DNA of 64,000 bases from Terebella lapidaria (GCA_949152475.1 OX424563.1:18201001-18265000); one strand, 5' to 3'; positions 46,972 through 58,399 are shown, counted from the stretch's first letter. The notes: generated by a model from the letters alone, not told the origin. Made by a program: numbers and translations.

Positions 46972-48530
46972 AATTGTATTTACTATTGTACACCATTCTA
47001 ATCATTTTAAAGCATACTAGTCAACTTATTTGTGTTCTTTTTGTATTGTATTATTCGCTACCTTGAATTATTTACTTTATTTTCTTTTTTTTGAGGACCT
47101 CAATGGAAATAAGTCCCCTATTGGACTTTTTTGAGTTATCCTCGGTATTTTTAACAATGGTGTCTAATAGTGATTTTCATGTCACAATCACCGTGTTATA
47201 TTATATGGTATAGCTGTCAGGTACCTGTGATATGTTTTTTACTGTAATATACACTTGTTTTTTATACCAAATAAATTCAATTCAATTCAATTCAAAATCG
47301 TGAGTATTACGCGTTATTCGTGAGGAAATGACACAGGAAACGACATAGGTCCCCACTTCAAATGAGGAAAATCAATGAAAAAGTTCAGTTTCTTCCTAAA
47401 ATTTTGTTTCCACGGAACACCCAAATGAGTAAACATTGCGTATGCTACTATGAATTACTTGTATACATCGTTATATTTACGAAAACGGACACACAGTTCG
47501 TGACAACACCCGCACGCTTGCGACTAGTTTGTGAAATATCATCGGCTATCAATTGAAACCAACAAAGCGCATGTTTGTAAATCATAGAATGCTCGGAGAA
47601 ATCTTTTTTTATTGTTACACAACGCAACCAGTTGTTTTAATCGAGTATTCTATTAACTGAGAAGCTTTTAATGGTTTACGCGTATCAGCCTGAGGGAGAA
47701 AAACTGCACACGCGTTACAGCATGAGGAAACATGTGAGCGTTGTCGGGGATAGTAGAGCTGATAATGCATACATAGAGATTTTTAAAGTATGATTTGAGG
47801 CTGCACAATGTCCAGTACTGACGATACTTCTCACTTATCATTATACTCCATATGTTCCTCCCAATCTTCATAAATATGAATTTGGCAATACTAAGAGTTT
47901 TTTGTGTCTTTTACACAGAAGCTCACCAAGTGAAAAGATTATCTTTTGAACTTGAATTTATTCCATCAATTGAGCAGTAAAACTGGAGAAAAATTCGCAT
48001 TAAAAAACAGAAATATCTCAGCCTCAAAAAAATATTTACTCATGCAAATACGCGTAATGCCCTCACGCAAATCGCGTAAAGTATAGCAACTAAACAAATG
48101 ATACATTCAACCTAGATTCTTGCCGCTTGCGACCATTGTGAAACATTTTGAAGATAGGCACATGTGAAGCCCATGCTTTCAATATCATAGACCTGTCATT
48201 CTATCTGCATTAATGCCGATACATAACATTTTCAACCCCAAAACCGGGGAGAGCGGCTGTCGAAGCAACATTGACAGATATTGTGCAGCCGAAGGTCTCG
48301 CTACACTGGTCTATTTCTTTGATTTAAATTCTCAACAACAATCATGAATATGTGTAATGTTCCGTGCAAACCCAAATCCGACATTTCAAAACGGTATAGT
48401 TAGCGAAATTGTATGTTTTTCCTGCTAGGGATCAACCACAGGCTGCCATTTCCTCACGAATAACGCGTAATACTCACGATTTTACGCGGCACTCCCTGAA
48501 TAACGCGTAACGCCTAGCCACCGTGTAAAT

Positions 48531-49906
48531 CTCTGCCGGTATATGCACCTGCGAGTAGTAATTTGCGTGTACAACTATACCGTCACACTTGAGCAGTGCT
48601 TAGAAGCAGAGGGCGACACTGTCTGAATTTTTGGTGTCCAACTTTGTCACCATTATAATTGGTCGCCGCATCAGCGGCGGCCTATATCAAATACAAAGTT
48701 ACTGTAACTTCCGGTGCCGCTTAGCACAGTGCACCTTTTTCCACCTGCCGTTCAGCGCACGAACTGATATTCTAGCACAAACATCATTCAATTTTATCAG
48801 TTTATTTGACTGACGATCTCACAGCAAGAATTTTGGCCAATGCATTTGTTTCATGCGGCGACCACTTTTGCTACTCTGGATCCCTGATGTTTACTTGTTA
48901 TTATAGAGTCTATCATGAGAATACAAGTACATGTCCACTTGCTATTCTAGTAATTTTCAACGATATACCCCTACAACTCGGTATTTACCCAATTCTGCTA
49001 ACTGATGTTTGCATGATAATTATTATCATATCAATCGCTGATTATGAATCATGAAAACAAACAGGGTTTTACATTCATGCTCACTGCTTGTGCCACCACC
49101 TTTCAGTTTCTTGGTGAATTTAGAATTGGGACTCAACAGTAACACCACAACTATGTTAGATATCGACCGCTGGAGAACAATAGGCAGAGTAACTAATTAG
49201 AATTAATGGATGCTCCGTTGGTGCAACTGACCCCTGTCCTTTAACATTGGCGAGCAATCAGGCGTATACCGGTAAACAGAGATAGGTACTAAGTAAACCA
49301 GCACGCTCAAACACAATTTATTTTGCAGATATGAATTCAATATTAAATAAAAATTTGGTGTACCAATTAGTATGCAAAATTAAATGATATATATATGAAG
49401 GGGTGTTTCACGGTAAATTTCGATCAAAATTGTTTTTATGAACTTTGAAAAATGAGTGATCTCACATAATACTGGTGATTGCCGATGAAACCATCTTCAA
49501 ACATTTTTTTTTACTGAAACGACCAATAAACTACAAATGTTTTTCACTGAGCAGATAATACTTCCGTTAATATGTTTTTGTTAATGTGAAATCCGATAAA
49601 AAGTATTTTTATGAACTTTGTAATCGAGACATGTTCCAAGTGTTCAACGATATTCTGTTTTCAAAGATCTATAATAGTTTACTTAATCGAAAGAGAAAAC
49701 ATTCCTTTTTATTAATCATTAGCTACAATATAGGAACCCGCAAGAGTATTTACAACTGGTATGTCCAAAGTACCTCTAAAATTACAATATTAACAATTCA
49801 GCACGATAAAAATCGCGAAAAAACATGTTTTATTTGAACATGAAAGGCATACGCGTGCAACAGTTTGTGTCTCTTTTAATGGTGCGAAACAGTAAAGACG
49901 CTTCGT
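48531..49906. other. No gene recognised
   Basis: AT-rich sequence. The open frames lack recognisable domains or splice support, and no element boundaries were found. Confidence 0.4.
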
Positions 49907-50290
49907 CTACGGAACTAGGACCTTCGTAAAAATAAAGGCTACCGTAGAAATGCCGAATGGCAACACGTAAAAAACGTAATTAATGCCCTTCCAGCAAAAA
50001 CCCAGATATATTCGGTGATCTGGAAAAAATTCGATATGAGGATATGCGGACTTGAGGTCGAAATATATCATGTAATCTCCTCGATTGATCAATTCTCCAG
50101 CTACATAGGGGATCCTTGAAAAGTTAGGGATTAATGTATCTGCAATCCAGAACAAGCTGAGCTTTTCCATTTCTAAACGATACCGTTAAGGGATTACCCA
50201 CAGGCGGACTATAAGATACTTCCGATACGCAGCCCAACCGAACTAGTTTATCGATTTCAATACATACAATTTCACCGTTATTTCTAGCAG
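49907..50290 (-). pseudogene. DIRS-like reverse transcriptase fragment
   Basis: Reading down from about 50,290: INKLVRLGCVSEV, then NPLTVSFRNGKAQLVLDCR, a frame change, then YFDLKSAYPHIEFFPDHRIY and LGFCWKGINYVFYVLPFGIS. The FDLKSxYxHxxxxPxHxxYLGF..W pattern with VLPFGxS and FTK is characteristic of DIRS-type RTs as I recall them. Only the fingers and the first catalytic Asp (FDLK) remain; the YxDD region is missing. Confidence 0.7.
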
Positions 50291-50443
50291 ACAAATGAAT
50301 AAAATGGTAGTTGAATAAAATGGTAGTTCATCAACCTACAAACACAACATTCAGTATGTAGTCAGATGCACGAGCCTGCTTCCACTTTACGAAAGCTGCC
50401 CTGAGCCTACCGACCGGACTATGATCACTTGGAGTGGAGCTAA

Positions 50444-51112
50444 AGGCCCAGTCACACTGAGTCGTACGATTTTATGGTCGCACGATCAGGTTCAAATTTG
50501 CTGGGTTACGACTGATCACCAGTGATGGCCACTGCAATCGCAAGTAGCGACTGTTCATACGATTGGTGGTACGCTTGGTGTTACGATCACTAAAAGAATG
50601 GAAAAGATTGATGGCAAGCAGTCGTACGACCACGTGGCAGCGACAACCAACCTGTCGTGCCTTCAGTCGTAGCGATCACCGACCTGTCGTACAACCAGTC
50701 GTTGCAATCAATGACCAGTCGTACGATAAATTGCCACCTGACGCACGACCGTCCGTCTGATTAGACAGAAGGGCACAAGACTTGGATCAGAAACCATATC
50801 TTGCAGTTTTATAGTTTAGAAAAAATACTGAAAAATTTTGTTGTATTGGGTAAAATATTTTTCATTGCACGTTTTATCCTCTTTTCGGGAAGCTTCAAAT
50901 GGGTGGTACCACCAATCGTGAGGTCGTACTACCAGTCGGCACCGGCCTTGATTAATTGCACCACTGATCATGAAGTTGTACGACTGATTGCACCACTAGT
51001 CGCCAGGTTCTACGACCAGTCGTAGGTTCGTGTCACGATTTGTCCACGATTACAAAAAATTTAGGTCGCAGCAAGGTCGTATCTTGGTTGTATCGTCAGT
51101 GTGACTGGGCCT
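50444..51112. mobile_element. PIF/Harbinger-type MITE inside the DIRS remnant
   Basis: The termini AGGCCCAGTCACACTGA and TCAGTGTGACTGGGCCT are perfect complements, flanked by TAA on both sides (50,441-50,443 and 51,113-51,115). A 3 bp TAA duplication is typical of PIF/Harbinger. The 669 bp interior is non-coding and carries many GTCGTACGA-like words in both orientations. Confidence 0.8.
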
Positions 51113-51134
51113 TAATGTGATCAAATTCCGAACT

Positions 51135-51840
51135 ATGAAGGGAAACTTTACTTAGCTTTGACGTGTCGCCAACACCGGTACCACTCTGGCCTGGGATGTC
51201 GTGGGAGCACCTCACATGTTGCACTCAAACCGCCAGTGATCCGGTTTGCCGCATGCGTAGCAATTTCCGAGACTCTGGAACAGGGGGCGCTGACTGGTTG
51301 AAGCGATGACTGGCGCTATGACGCCGCTGGGAATCCTTCAGTTTTGTACTCGCCCACTTTCGGCCTTCATGATGCGCTTTTCATCGTCGGAATTTTTTGG
51401 CGAGCTCGTGCATCTCTTACTCCTCGACAGTTTTCCACCCACACTCTGACATATCGGCAAGTTTGATGAGCTCATTTCTATGCTGTAAGGTATCTTCGCC
51501 TTCACGCAGTTCTTCATACACATTGACGAGAGTGGACTCACGTACCTCGTCGGACATCTCCTCGCCCTCGGTCATCATAGTACGCGTGTACTCATTCGTT
51601 TAAGTGATGTTTCCCAAGACATGGCTGTTCACCCGATGCTGCTCTTCAGGTGCACGCTTGCAGAACGTATGTTTTGTGTCATTCGCAGGTCTGGCGCTAA
51701 ACGTACGGAATTGTTGCGTTTGGTTTTGCATTCTCTTCTGAATGAGCCTGTCTATTTCTCCAAGTAGAGATTTCTGAGATTCGGACACTTTTGCTGTGAT
51801 GAATTCTGATATCTCACCCCGCAGTGAGTTGTCCAAGTCG
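51135..51840 (-). pseudogene. DIRS-like gag fragment with CCHC zinc knuckle
   Basis: From 51,836: a charged region (EISEFITAKVSESQKSLLGE), then EEMSDEVRESTLVNVYEELR, HRNELIKLADMSECGWKTVE with a stop, DDEKRIMKAE, and a knuckle CYACGKPDHWRFEC at 51,262-51,221 (C-x2-C-x4-H-x4-C). The RNKLIKLAD..GW..V and DDEKRI wording is familiar from DIRS-like gag proteins. Several stops and frame changes make it non-functional. Confidence 0.6.
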
Positions 51841-52304
51841 ACTCGTAGTGAAGCATGGCAAGCAGTTTACTATATTTGAAACAAATAATATCAGGACCGG
51901 GGCCGCTCATGGTCTGTCTTTACCCAAACTTAACGACGAGCTGGCCAATAACAATAACACAAAAATGGCGTGTATATTATGATTTGGCTTTGTCAGAACA
52001 ATGCGATCAAAAAATTTCTTACGGTACTCCACACGAGCTGTTTTGCTTCTTCTTCAACACTAACGAAACCGAAAATTCATGTCTTTATTTATATCCCCAC
52101 GCAAAAAAAGAGTGAACACTATCCATTCACGTACTCAGTTCTGTCCACATATTAAGATTGAGCTTTCAGTTCTGTTTCCGGGTGTATAATTTGCTCTAGG
52201 ACAAATTCCCATCAACACATTGTCCTCCCGTAGTTCATGTTACTGGTATAGTCAAATTTATATCTTAGCATGCCATGGGAAACATTAATTTCCTTCTCTT
52301 TCAG

Positions 52305-55300
52305 CAGAGGGATGATCGTCCGAGAACGTTTAAGGAAATACTGGCCGAGATTCGCTCTCTTTCTTCTCCTCTTGTACATCTTCAATGTTTTAGGCAGATC
52401 CCTGTTCCCACATCAGCTGGTGAGTTGTTTTTTGATACTTTATCATTACTCTCCAAAACATCTGTCAGCTCTATTTATATGTATATTATAATAAATTTTG
52501 TCTTGGCCTTCATTCTGTAAGGTGTTGCCAAACTCAAACTCACTATTTGTACTCAAGTGATGTCTAGAAGAATGACGATCCACACAAGTTTTCCATAGTC
52601 CATGATTCTCCTCATGATATCATGTTGCACATCATATGATATGTTCCACATTATATTCGGTGCTGTTAGCATCAGATTCAGGCGAAGAATTTCAACGGCA
52701 ACGAGTTCCTACGAGAAGATATCGATGGTGTTCAAAAGAAGAAAATCGTGGTATGTTATCTATCTTTTGTTCACAAACACTGCAAACGTATTTCCATCCT
52801 GCAAGACCAATTATATTGGTCTTGCAGGATATCGAGATATCCAAAGATATTCATCAATATGTCATTACTTACTTTACACTATATGTTGCAATGATCCACT
52901 CTATCAAATGTCTGCATGGTATTCGGAGTAGATCCAGAGCAATGGAACGGAGTCTAGAATGCGGTCTCGGAAAAGTATTGACGAGGTACCGACATAATAT
53001 GTTTTTGCCTGCAATTGTTATGTTTCTGTCAGCTATACGTTATGATTTTCTGTCAGCTATAGATACGTTATGATTTTTTGTCGGCTATACAATTCATGAA
53101 TCTTCATTCAAAGACCACGGTCTTTGCTTCATTGCCGAATAATAAGTGGACGTAATACAATGAAATATGATTACATATCTATCAATTAAATTAAATATTA
53201 TTATTATTATATATATACGCAGTGCAAATGGACCGCCAGCTTTGCTGACTACGACAGAGAGATGTACATGACAATGAATCAAGTAAGTCATTGAAACCCC
53301 CATATATGACAATAAGGAGTTATCAGGGGAGGGAGGCGGTAGAGGGGGGGGGGGGGGGGTTGAATGCTCGTCCTTAGGGCTGCCTCATGCACACTTGCAA
53401 TTTTCCTCGACTTTCAGTGAATTTACAACTGATTGGTTTGGGGGTTAACATTGATCAAATTGTTTGCATGATATTTTAATGTTCTCGACTTGAATGGATA
53501 ATGAGCTTGGTTTTATTCGCTTGGTCGGAATATTTCATACTTGGGCATTGGTCCCATATTATTTGATTGTATAATGTTTGTATTTATATTTGACAATGAA
53601 ATGTATGTTCCGTTTTATAACCATTGGGATATACTTGCGATATTTTAGCTGTTTGGGAGTGTCCAAAAAATTTTTACCTAACAGATACCCATCCGATGAA
53701 CTGCATAAAACTATAGACCTTTTCACAGCACAGGTTTCCGATGATTACCGAACGACCAATAATCCAGCCAATCAGGTGCTGGCCACTGATTTGTATCCCA
53801 ACGGCTTCCTAACGAACCCGTATATTTTACAATGACGCGATTAAACTGACCAAAAACCTAATTTCAATAAATGCGATGTCCATGTAAGAATCATTAAAGT
53901 GATATTAGCAGAAAGCTATGGATTTTTTCATACATTTTCGACCGAATGAAAACATAATAGTTATTATATCTGCACTTCTAGGCCCCAACAGATGACCTTT
54001 CTCATTGATTTTGTGAGAATTTTTTGCGAGTTTCTAGTGGAGAGTGTTTGAGTTTGTTGACATTAACGCCAGTCTCGATGCTTCGTATCCTTTGAAAATC
54101 AGTCAAATTTGACACGAAACTGATTATAATAATTTCGAGGACAATTTAAAATTTTGATGTTATGAATGGATGAATGAATGAATGAATGAATGAATGACTT
54201 TATTTTCCCAACTTTGACAATAAATCTTTACACAAATAGCATATACATAAGTTGAAGATAACAAATTATTGGGCAGACCAAAAAATGTACAAAATGGTAC
54301 GGTCTTCCTTCTGGCCTATAATGTGCACAGAATATATTTAATACAAAACTTAGTGACTGGTATTTCTCAATATTACTCAACCTATATTTCATATAATAAT
54401 ATATTGATTAAGTCCTATAAATAAAATTTACCTATACAAAAAAAAAACATTTGATGTTTGTCTGTGAAATCATGTTAATTTTGTCAGCGTATTTCAAAAT
54501 AGTCACCACTTCATCAAGCATTTAGTTTTAAGTTACTTAAGAACGTGTTCTATAATTATATTTACAGTACCGTACACCCGTGGTGACGAAGGGGTGTAAC
54601 TTCACAGCATTCAGGGATCAGCTGAACCTGGACTCCTCACCCCCTGTGGTCCCAGTACACCTGCTCTCCCGCTGTACCCACGTCTTCCAAAACCGGGTTC
54701 CAAAGACAGGTAGTCAGACGTCCATTTTTGTCTATCGGGAACTGGCCAAGCTGCACGAATACACACTCGATATCAAACTCGAAAACAGGACCAGAATGCA
54801 CAAGTCGTCCAATATAACTTTAGTGAGTTCCTTCAGCTTTTCAATGAAGATTAACGTTCAATTATTAGGTTACCGTCCGTCCGTCCTTCGTCCGTCAACA
54901 TTTTATCTTTAAAGTTCACGATCAGATTTTTCTGAAATATTGCACAAAAATGCCTAAAAATATTTCAAGAGGGAGGTATTTTTTCGTTTTTTTACTTTTG
55001 CATTTTTTTTCAAAATAGTGGCCGTTTTCCTAAAAAAAACGGCCAATTTTGGACTTTGGCGGCCATTTTCTCAAAAACTGTTTAGTAACTTTCTTTTATT
55101 GATGCAAAACGCTCCTCAAATATACCCCTGTGACATATAAAAGTTTCGTTGCCCTTCAATTGCTCGAAGTGGGATATATAGGGCCCAAACTTGGCCCAAA
55201 TAGGACTTTCCCATGTTAAATTCTCCTATGCTATATAATCGGTCACTTTTTTCCAAAAATCCCACTTAATATTGAGATTAAGAATCAATTGTGGACATAT

Positions 55301-56874
55301 AGAAAATGATATATCCTGAATATTCTCATGACCTTGAATTTGACCTTTGATCTCGTTTTCAAGGTCACAGGACGAAATGGCTGATATCTCGCTTATTATC
55401 AGCTTTGCAGCTCAGGGATCAAATGTGAACATATAGGAAATGATATATTCTGAATATTGCCGTGACCTTGAATTTGACCTTTGACCTAATTGTCAAGGTT
55501 TCAGGACAAAATGACTAATATCACGCTTATTATTGACTTCACAGCTTAGGAATCAATTGTGGACAAATAGGAAATGATATACAGCTTATTCCTGTGACCT
55601 TGAATTTGACCTTTGACCTAATTGTCAAGGTCACAGGACAAAATGACTAATATCACGCTTATTATTGATTTTACAGCTTAGGAATCAATTGTGGACACTT
55701 CGGAAATGATATACAGATTATTCTCGTGATCTGAATTTGACCTTTGACCTAAATTTCAAGGTCACAAAACAAAATGACTAATATTTCGCTTATTATCAAC
55801 TTCACAGCTTAGGAATCAATTGTAAACATAAGAAAATGATATAATCCTGAACATTGCCATGACATAAATTAGACCTTTGACCTCATTTTCAAGGTCAAAG
55901 TACAAAATGGCTAATATCTAGCTTCTCTATTGACTTTATAGCTTGGGAACCAATTGTTAACATATAGGAAATGATATATGCTGAATATTTTGGTGACCTT
56001 GAATTTGAACGTTGACCTCATTTTCAAGGTCAGAGAACAGAATGGCTAATATCTCTCTAATCCTCGACTTCACAGCTTAGGAATAAATTGCGAACATAGA
56101 GGAAATGATATATGCTGAATATTCTCATGACCTTGAACTTGATGTTTGACCTCATAATGGCTACTATCTCATATAATATCTTTTCGACCTCATATGGCTA
56201 ATATCTCATTTTTTATCGACTTTACAGCTTAGGAATCAATTGTGGTCATACTACAAATGATATATGCTGAATATTCTCGTGACCTTGAAATGACCAATGA
56301 CCTTATTTTCTAGGTCATGGGACAAATGGCTAATATCTAAAATAAATATTGTCCAGTAACCATTCTCAGCTCTTGGGCTAATTTTTATCAGAAGGTAATC
56401 TCATAGTTCAGGCATTGAAAATTGCAATCGCGTCCTTCTACTAGGTCCCTTACAGATGTTTTCGCATTCCAGGTTAATTTCATGAGAAGACGAAAAGAAA
56501 ACAATTTCAAATTCATGCTGGTGTGCCACTATCATTACTACGAATTTTCGAGGTGAGTGCACAGAATAATAACCTACTTAACTGTTGATACATTATCGTC
56601 GACAATGGACCTGTTACGAAGCAAGATATAGTTGTTTCCTGATAAATCACACCTTTATTATCTCTCTTTTTTACTGATTATCGAACATGAGCTCACTTCC
56701 TAAAAATCATGGAAACTCCGTTTAATAATAATAATAATAATAAATTATTCTAGGTTGTTCAAGGACTCAGCTGTTTATGTCAATGTGGTTAGAGAGCCCG
56801 TATCCTGGTTTACCTCGTTCTTCAACTATGTCAAGCAAATGCGTGAAACACGACGATATTCACCATTTCGCAAC
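52305..56874 (+). CDS. Golgi 2-O-sulfotransferase family protein (HS2ST/UST-like), partial, six exons
   Basis: It should transfer sulfate from PAPS to uronic acid in glycosaminoglycans in the Golgi lumen. Exons: 52,305-52,419 (acceptor TCTTTCAG; ATG at 52,312), 52,670-52,750, 53,223-53,282, 54,568-54,822, 56,473-56,552, 56,754-56,874. Most introns are phase 0; the one after exon 5 is phase 2, and all joins keep frame. Exon 1 encodes a short basic tail and an anchor (FALFLLLLYIF), a type II membrane topology. Exon 4 carries the 5'-phosphosulfate loop (FQNRVPKTGSQT) and three N-x-T sequons (NFT, NRT, NIT). Exon 5 has CHYHYYEF, where the family has its catalytic His. Exon 6 has the 3'-phosphate segment VNVVREPVSWFTSFF. 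The 235 readable codons compare with about 350 in the family; the C-terminal third was not found up to 64,000. Introns carry a MITE fragment, a LINE tail and a half-site array. An in-frame ATG at 52,270 is the alternative start without splicing. Confidence 0.85.
52796..52830. repeat. Perfect 15 bp hairpin in the intron after sulfotransferase exon 2
   Basis: ATCCTGCAAGACCAA and TTGGTCTTGCAGGAT flank TTATA, about 45 bp after the donor. It is too short for a typical microRNA precursor. Confidence 0.7.
53340..53360. repeat. Poly-G tract in sulfotransferase intron
   Basis: AGAGG is followed by an uninterrupted G run of about 16. Similar runs occur in each satellite unit and near 8,470. Confidence 0.85.
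53898..54095. mobile_element. Truncated third copy of the TTAA MITE, in an intron
   Basis: TTAA (53,894-53,897) is followed by AGTGATATTAGCAG and the same internal words as the MITEs at 7,405 and 7,833 (TTGACATTAACGCCAGTCTC). Similarity fades at about 54,095; the right end is missing. Confidence 0.75.
54162..54540 (-). mobile_element. Probable LINE 3' end with (ATTC)n tail, in an intron
   Basis: A (GAAT)n tract at 54,162-54,195 is followed by GACTTTATTTTCCC. On the minus strand this is GGGAAAATAAAGTC plus (ATTC)n, like the A-rich end and short-repeat tail of the two LINEs above. No coding part remains, and the far end is estimated. Confidence 0.45.
54868..55260 (+). repeat. Interspersed repeat with CGTCCGTCC start, in an intron
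   Basis: CCGTCCGTCC is followed by ATTTTATCTTTAAAGTTCACG, a TTTCTGAAATATTGCAC block and GGACTTTGGCGGCCATTT. Parts recur at 595-850, 1,925-2,090 (minus), 60,760-60,900 and 63,060-63,380. The ~133 bp array follows it here and again at the window end. Confidence 0.7.
55300..56340 (+). repeat. Tandem array of a ~133 bp unit rich in nuclear-receptor half-sites
   Basis: Eight units can be counted from the TGACCTTGAATTTGACC block at about 55,329, 55,463, 55,594, 55,727, 55,860, 55,993, 56,128 and 56,280. Spacing is 131-134 bp, the last 152. Each unit reads roughly TGACCTTGAATTTGACCTTT plus GACCT, then TTTTCAAGGTCA, then AAATGGCTAATATCTC, then CAGCTTAGGAATCAATTGTG. The array lies in the intron between exons 4 and 5 of the sulfotransferase gene. 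Confidence 0.85.
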
Positions 56875-57837
56875 GTGAGTTCGCATTTTTCACCCCTAAC
56901 TTCGCAACAGATTAGTTTATCCTATACGTTACCAATCCAAGCTACTACAAGCTTCTTTTCAATACATTTCGGATCGTTCTGGATAGAAAATTCGTGTGCT
57001 GAAACTGAAAACAATCGCACCCTTCCCACCAAAACGGTCAAGTACAACTCCGCAGTAACTTCACTTCCCTGTCCACTGTTATTTTCGCTTAGCACGCTTG
57101 GATTTGTTCTCAGTGTTTTGTGGAACTTAGTCTGCATATTACATAATCTTCTGCGACATACTCTTCAGGACATCGATTTGTATGTATTGTGGACAAGTAT
57201 TGTGACGATATTTTTATACTGCTAGAAACATCACTGTTCATATAGCCAGATCACCTATTATCGTTCACTTAGTATACCTGTACTTTCTTACATTTTTGTC
57301 GTCTATTAATAGGATAATTGTATTCCCCGAACGAAGTTCTGCGGATACTATGGATTTGTCTCCGTCGCGCCGCCGCCGCCGTGAAGATTTTCTCGTGAAA
57401 GCTCTACAGGTTGCAAATCTTAACCGATTCTGATAATTTTTTATACAGACACATCTTATAGTAAGATCCCCACAACAATCGATTTTGGTTGCCATAGCAA
57501 CCAATGTGGCCGAATGGCAACACATTTTGCACTCGACTGTTTAACACACATGGCTTGTGAACGCTCTACGAGTAGGAGTATTTGCTGAATGATGATGAAA
57601 ACGCACAGGCCCGAAGAGAAAGACCGTCAAACGAAACCTAATGTTTTTCAGAATGATCGTATAAATATTAATCAGTTAATGGCTAACTTATTACGAGAAA
57701 TAAAATACCCACTTTGACATCTGTGATCACTCCCATACCCTGTACTATGAAAGCAAATGGCACTGGATTCTTGTTCAGAATAGAGGACTGATGTTTTTGG
57801 TGGAAACATTATAACATTATCGAATAAGTTAACATTT
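56875..57837. other. No further sulfotransferase exon recognised
   Basis: The frame runs open past the exon 6 donor (AACGTGAGT at 56,872-56,880) to 57,225, but the continuation has no family similarity. A GCCGCCGCCG-containing stretch at 57,355-57,440 looks like an interspersed repeat. No C-terminal family motif was found. Confidence 0.4.
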
Positions 57838-58360
57838 GTTTTACTAGTTAAGTCTATTAATGACCACAGTGAAAACAGTTAAGATGAGAAACATTTATTA
57901 TCAAGCTCAACGAGGTAAAGGTTTTGTCCAGTACAGATTTCATGGGTGTAACCGAATGAGTCAACATTATTTATACTAGCTAAGTCTATTATTGACCACA
58001 ATAATAATAGTTAAGACAAGAAATACAGTGGTCCCTGTGACGTAAGACCACCTTTTGCAGGAAAACTGAGGTCTTATTTCACAGAAAGTCTTATTTCACA
58101 GGTTCATATACATGTTAATTTAATCTTTGGGGAATACAAAAAATGTCTCTACAGACAGGGAAGTCTTATTTCGGAGGTGTCTTATCTTACAGAGACCGCT
58201 GTATTTATTATTGGGCTCCACGAGGTAAAGGTTTTGTCCAGTAGAGCTTTTATGGCTGTAACCAAATAAGTTAACTTTTTTTTTTGTTACTTAAGTCTAT
58301 TATTGATCTCAGTAAAAATAATTAAGATGAGAAACATTTATTTTTGAGCTCAACAAGGTT
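57838..58360. repeat. About three diverged ~133 bp tandem units, split by a MITE
   Basis: TAAGTCTATTATTGAC, GATGAGAAACATTTATT and CGAGGTAAAGGTTTTGTCCA recur in order from about 57,838, 57,975 and 58,285. The second unit is interrupted by the MITE at 58,026-58,201. Confidence 0.65.
58026..58201. mobile_element. mariner-type MITE, copy 1
   Basis: It begins CAGTGGTCCCTGTGA and ends with the imperfect complement CAGAGACCGCTG, flanked by TA on both sides (58,024-58,025 and 58,202-58,203). TA duplication and CAGTG termini fit Tc1/mariner. It is 176 bp and non-coding, with a second copy at 60,241. Confidence 0.85.
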
Positions 58361-58399
58361 ATTGGAATTTCACATTTAAACCTAATTTGGAACATATTT

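Larger units (their letters stand above)
43447..47293 (+). mobile_element. Nearly intact CR1/Jockey-type LINE
   Basis: It is flanked by AAAAT (43,442-43,446 and 47,294-47,298). It starts TGATTCAAGATGGCGAC and ends with AAATAAATTCAATTCAATTC, a (TTCAA)n tail. The right TIR of the host transposon shows the uninterrupted site (GTAAAATCGTGAG), so the boundaries are exact. At 3.85 kb with the single ORF starting nine bases in, the copy appears full length or nearly so. The RT belongs to the same broad group as the LINE at 21,378 but is a different family, with a different tail repeat. Confidence 0.9.
43400..48525. mobile_element. Non-autonomous DNA transposon with 79 bp TIRs starting CACGGTG
   Basis: The left TIR (43,400-43,446, continued at 47,299-47,330 after the LINE) and right TIR (about 48,447-48,525) are complementary over ~79 bp with one mismatch. 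Flanks are TAAAT on both sides (43,395-43,399 and 48,526-48,530), a 5 bp duplication. Without the LINE it is ~1.27 kb and non-coding. TTACGCGTTATTC occurs twice in each TIR, and more ACGCG words occur inside. A 5 bp duplication with CAC-initial termini is the pattern of Transib/RAG-related transposons. That is inference, since no transposase is present. Confidence 0.8.
49907..51840 (-). mobile_element. DIRS-like retrotransposon remnant
   Basis: A minus-strand gag-like region (51,840 down to ~51,140) is followed by RT (about 50,290 down to 49,907). The Harbinger-type MITE at 50,444-51,112 lies between them. No tyrosine recombinase or terminal repeats were identified, so the assignment rests on the RT and gag wording. 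Confidence 0.65.

Noticed and set aside
52796..52830. Intronic microRNA precursor
   Set aside because: The perfect stem is only 15 bp with a 5 nt loop and no longer imperfect stem around it.
57355..57380. Exon suggested by a GCCGCCGCCG stretch
   Set aside because: The open frame has no family similarity or splice signals and resembles an interspersed repeat.
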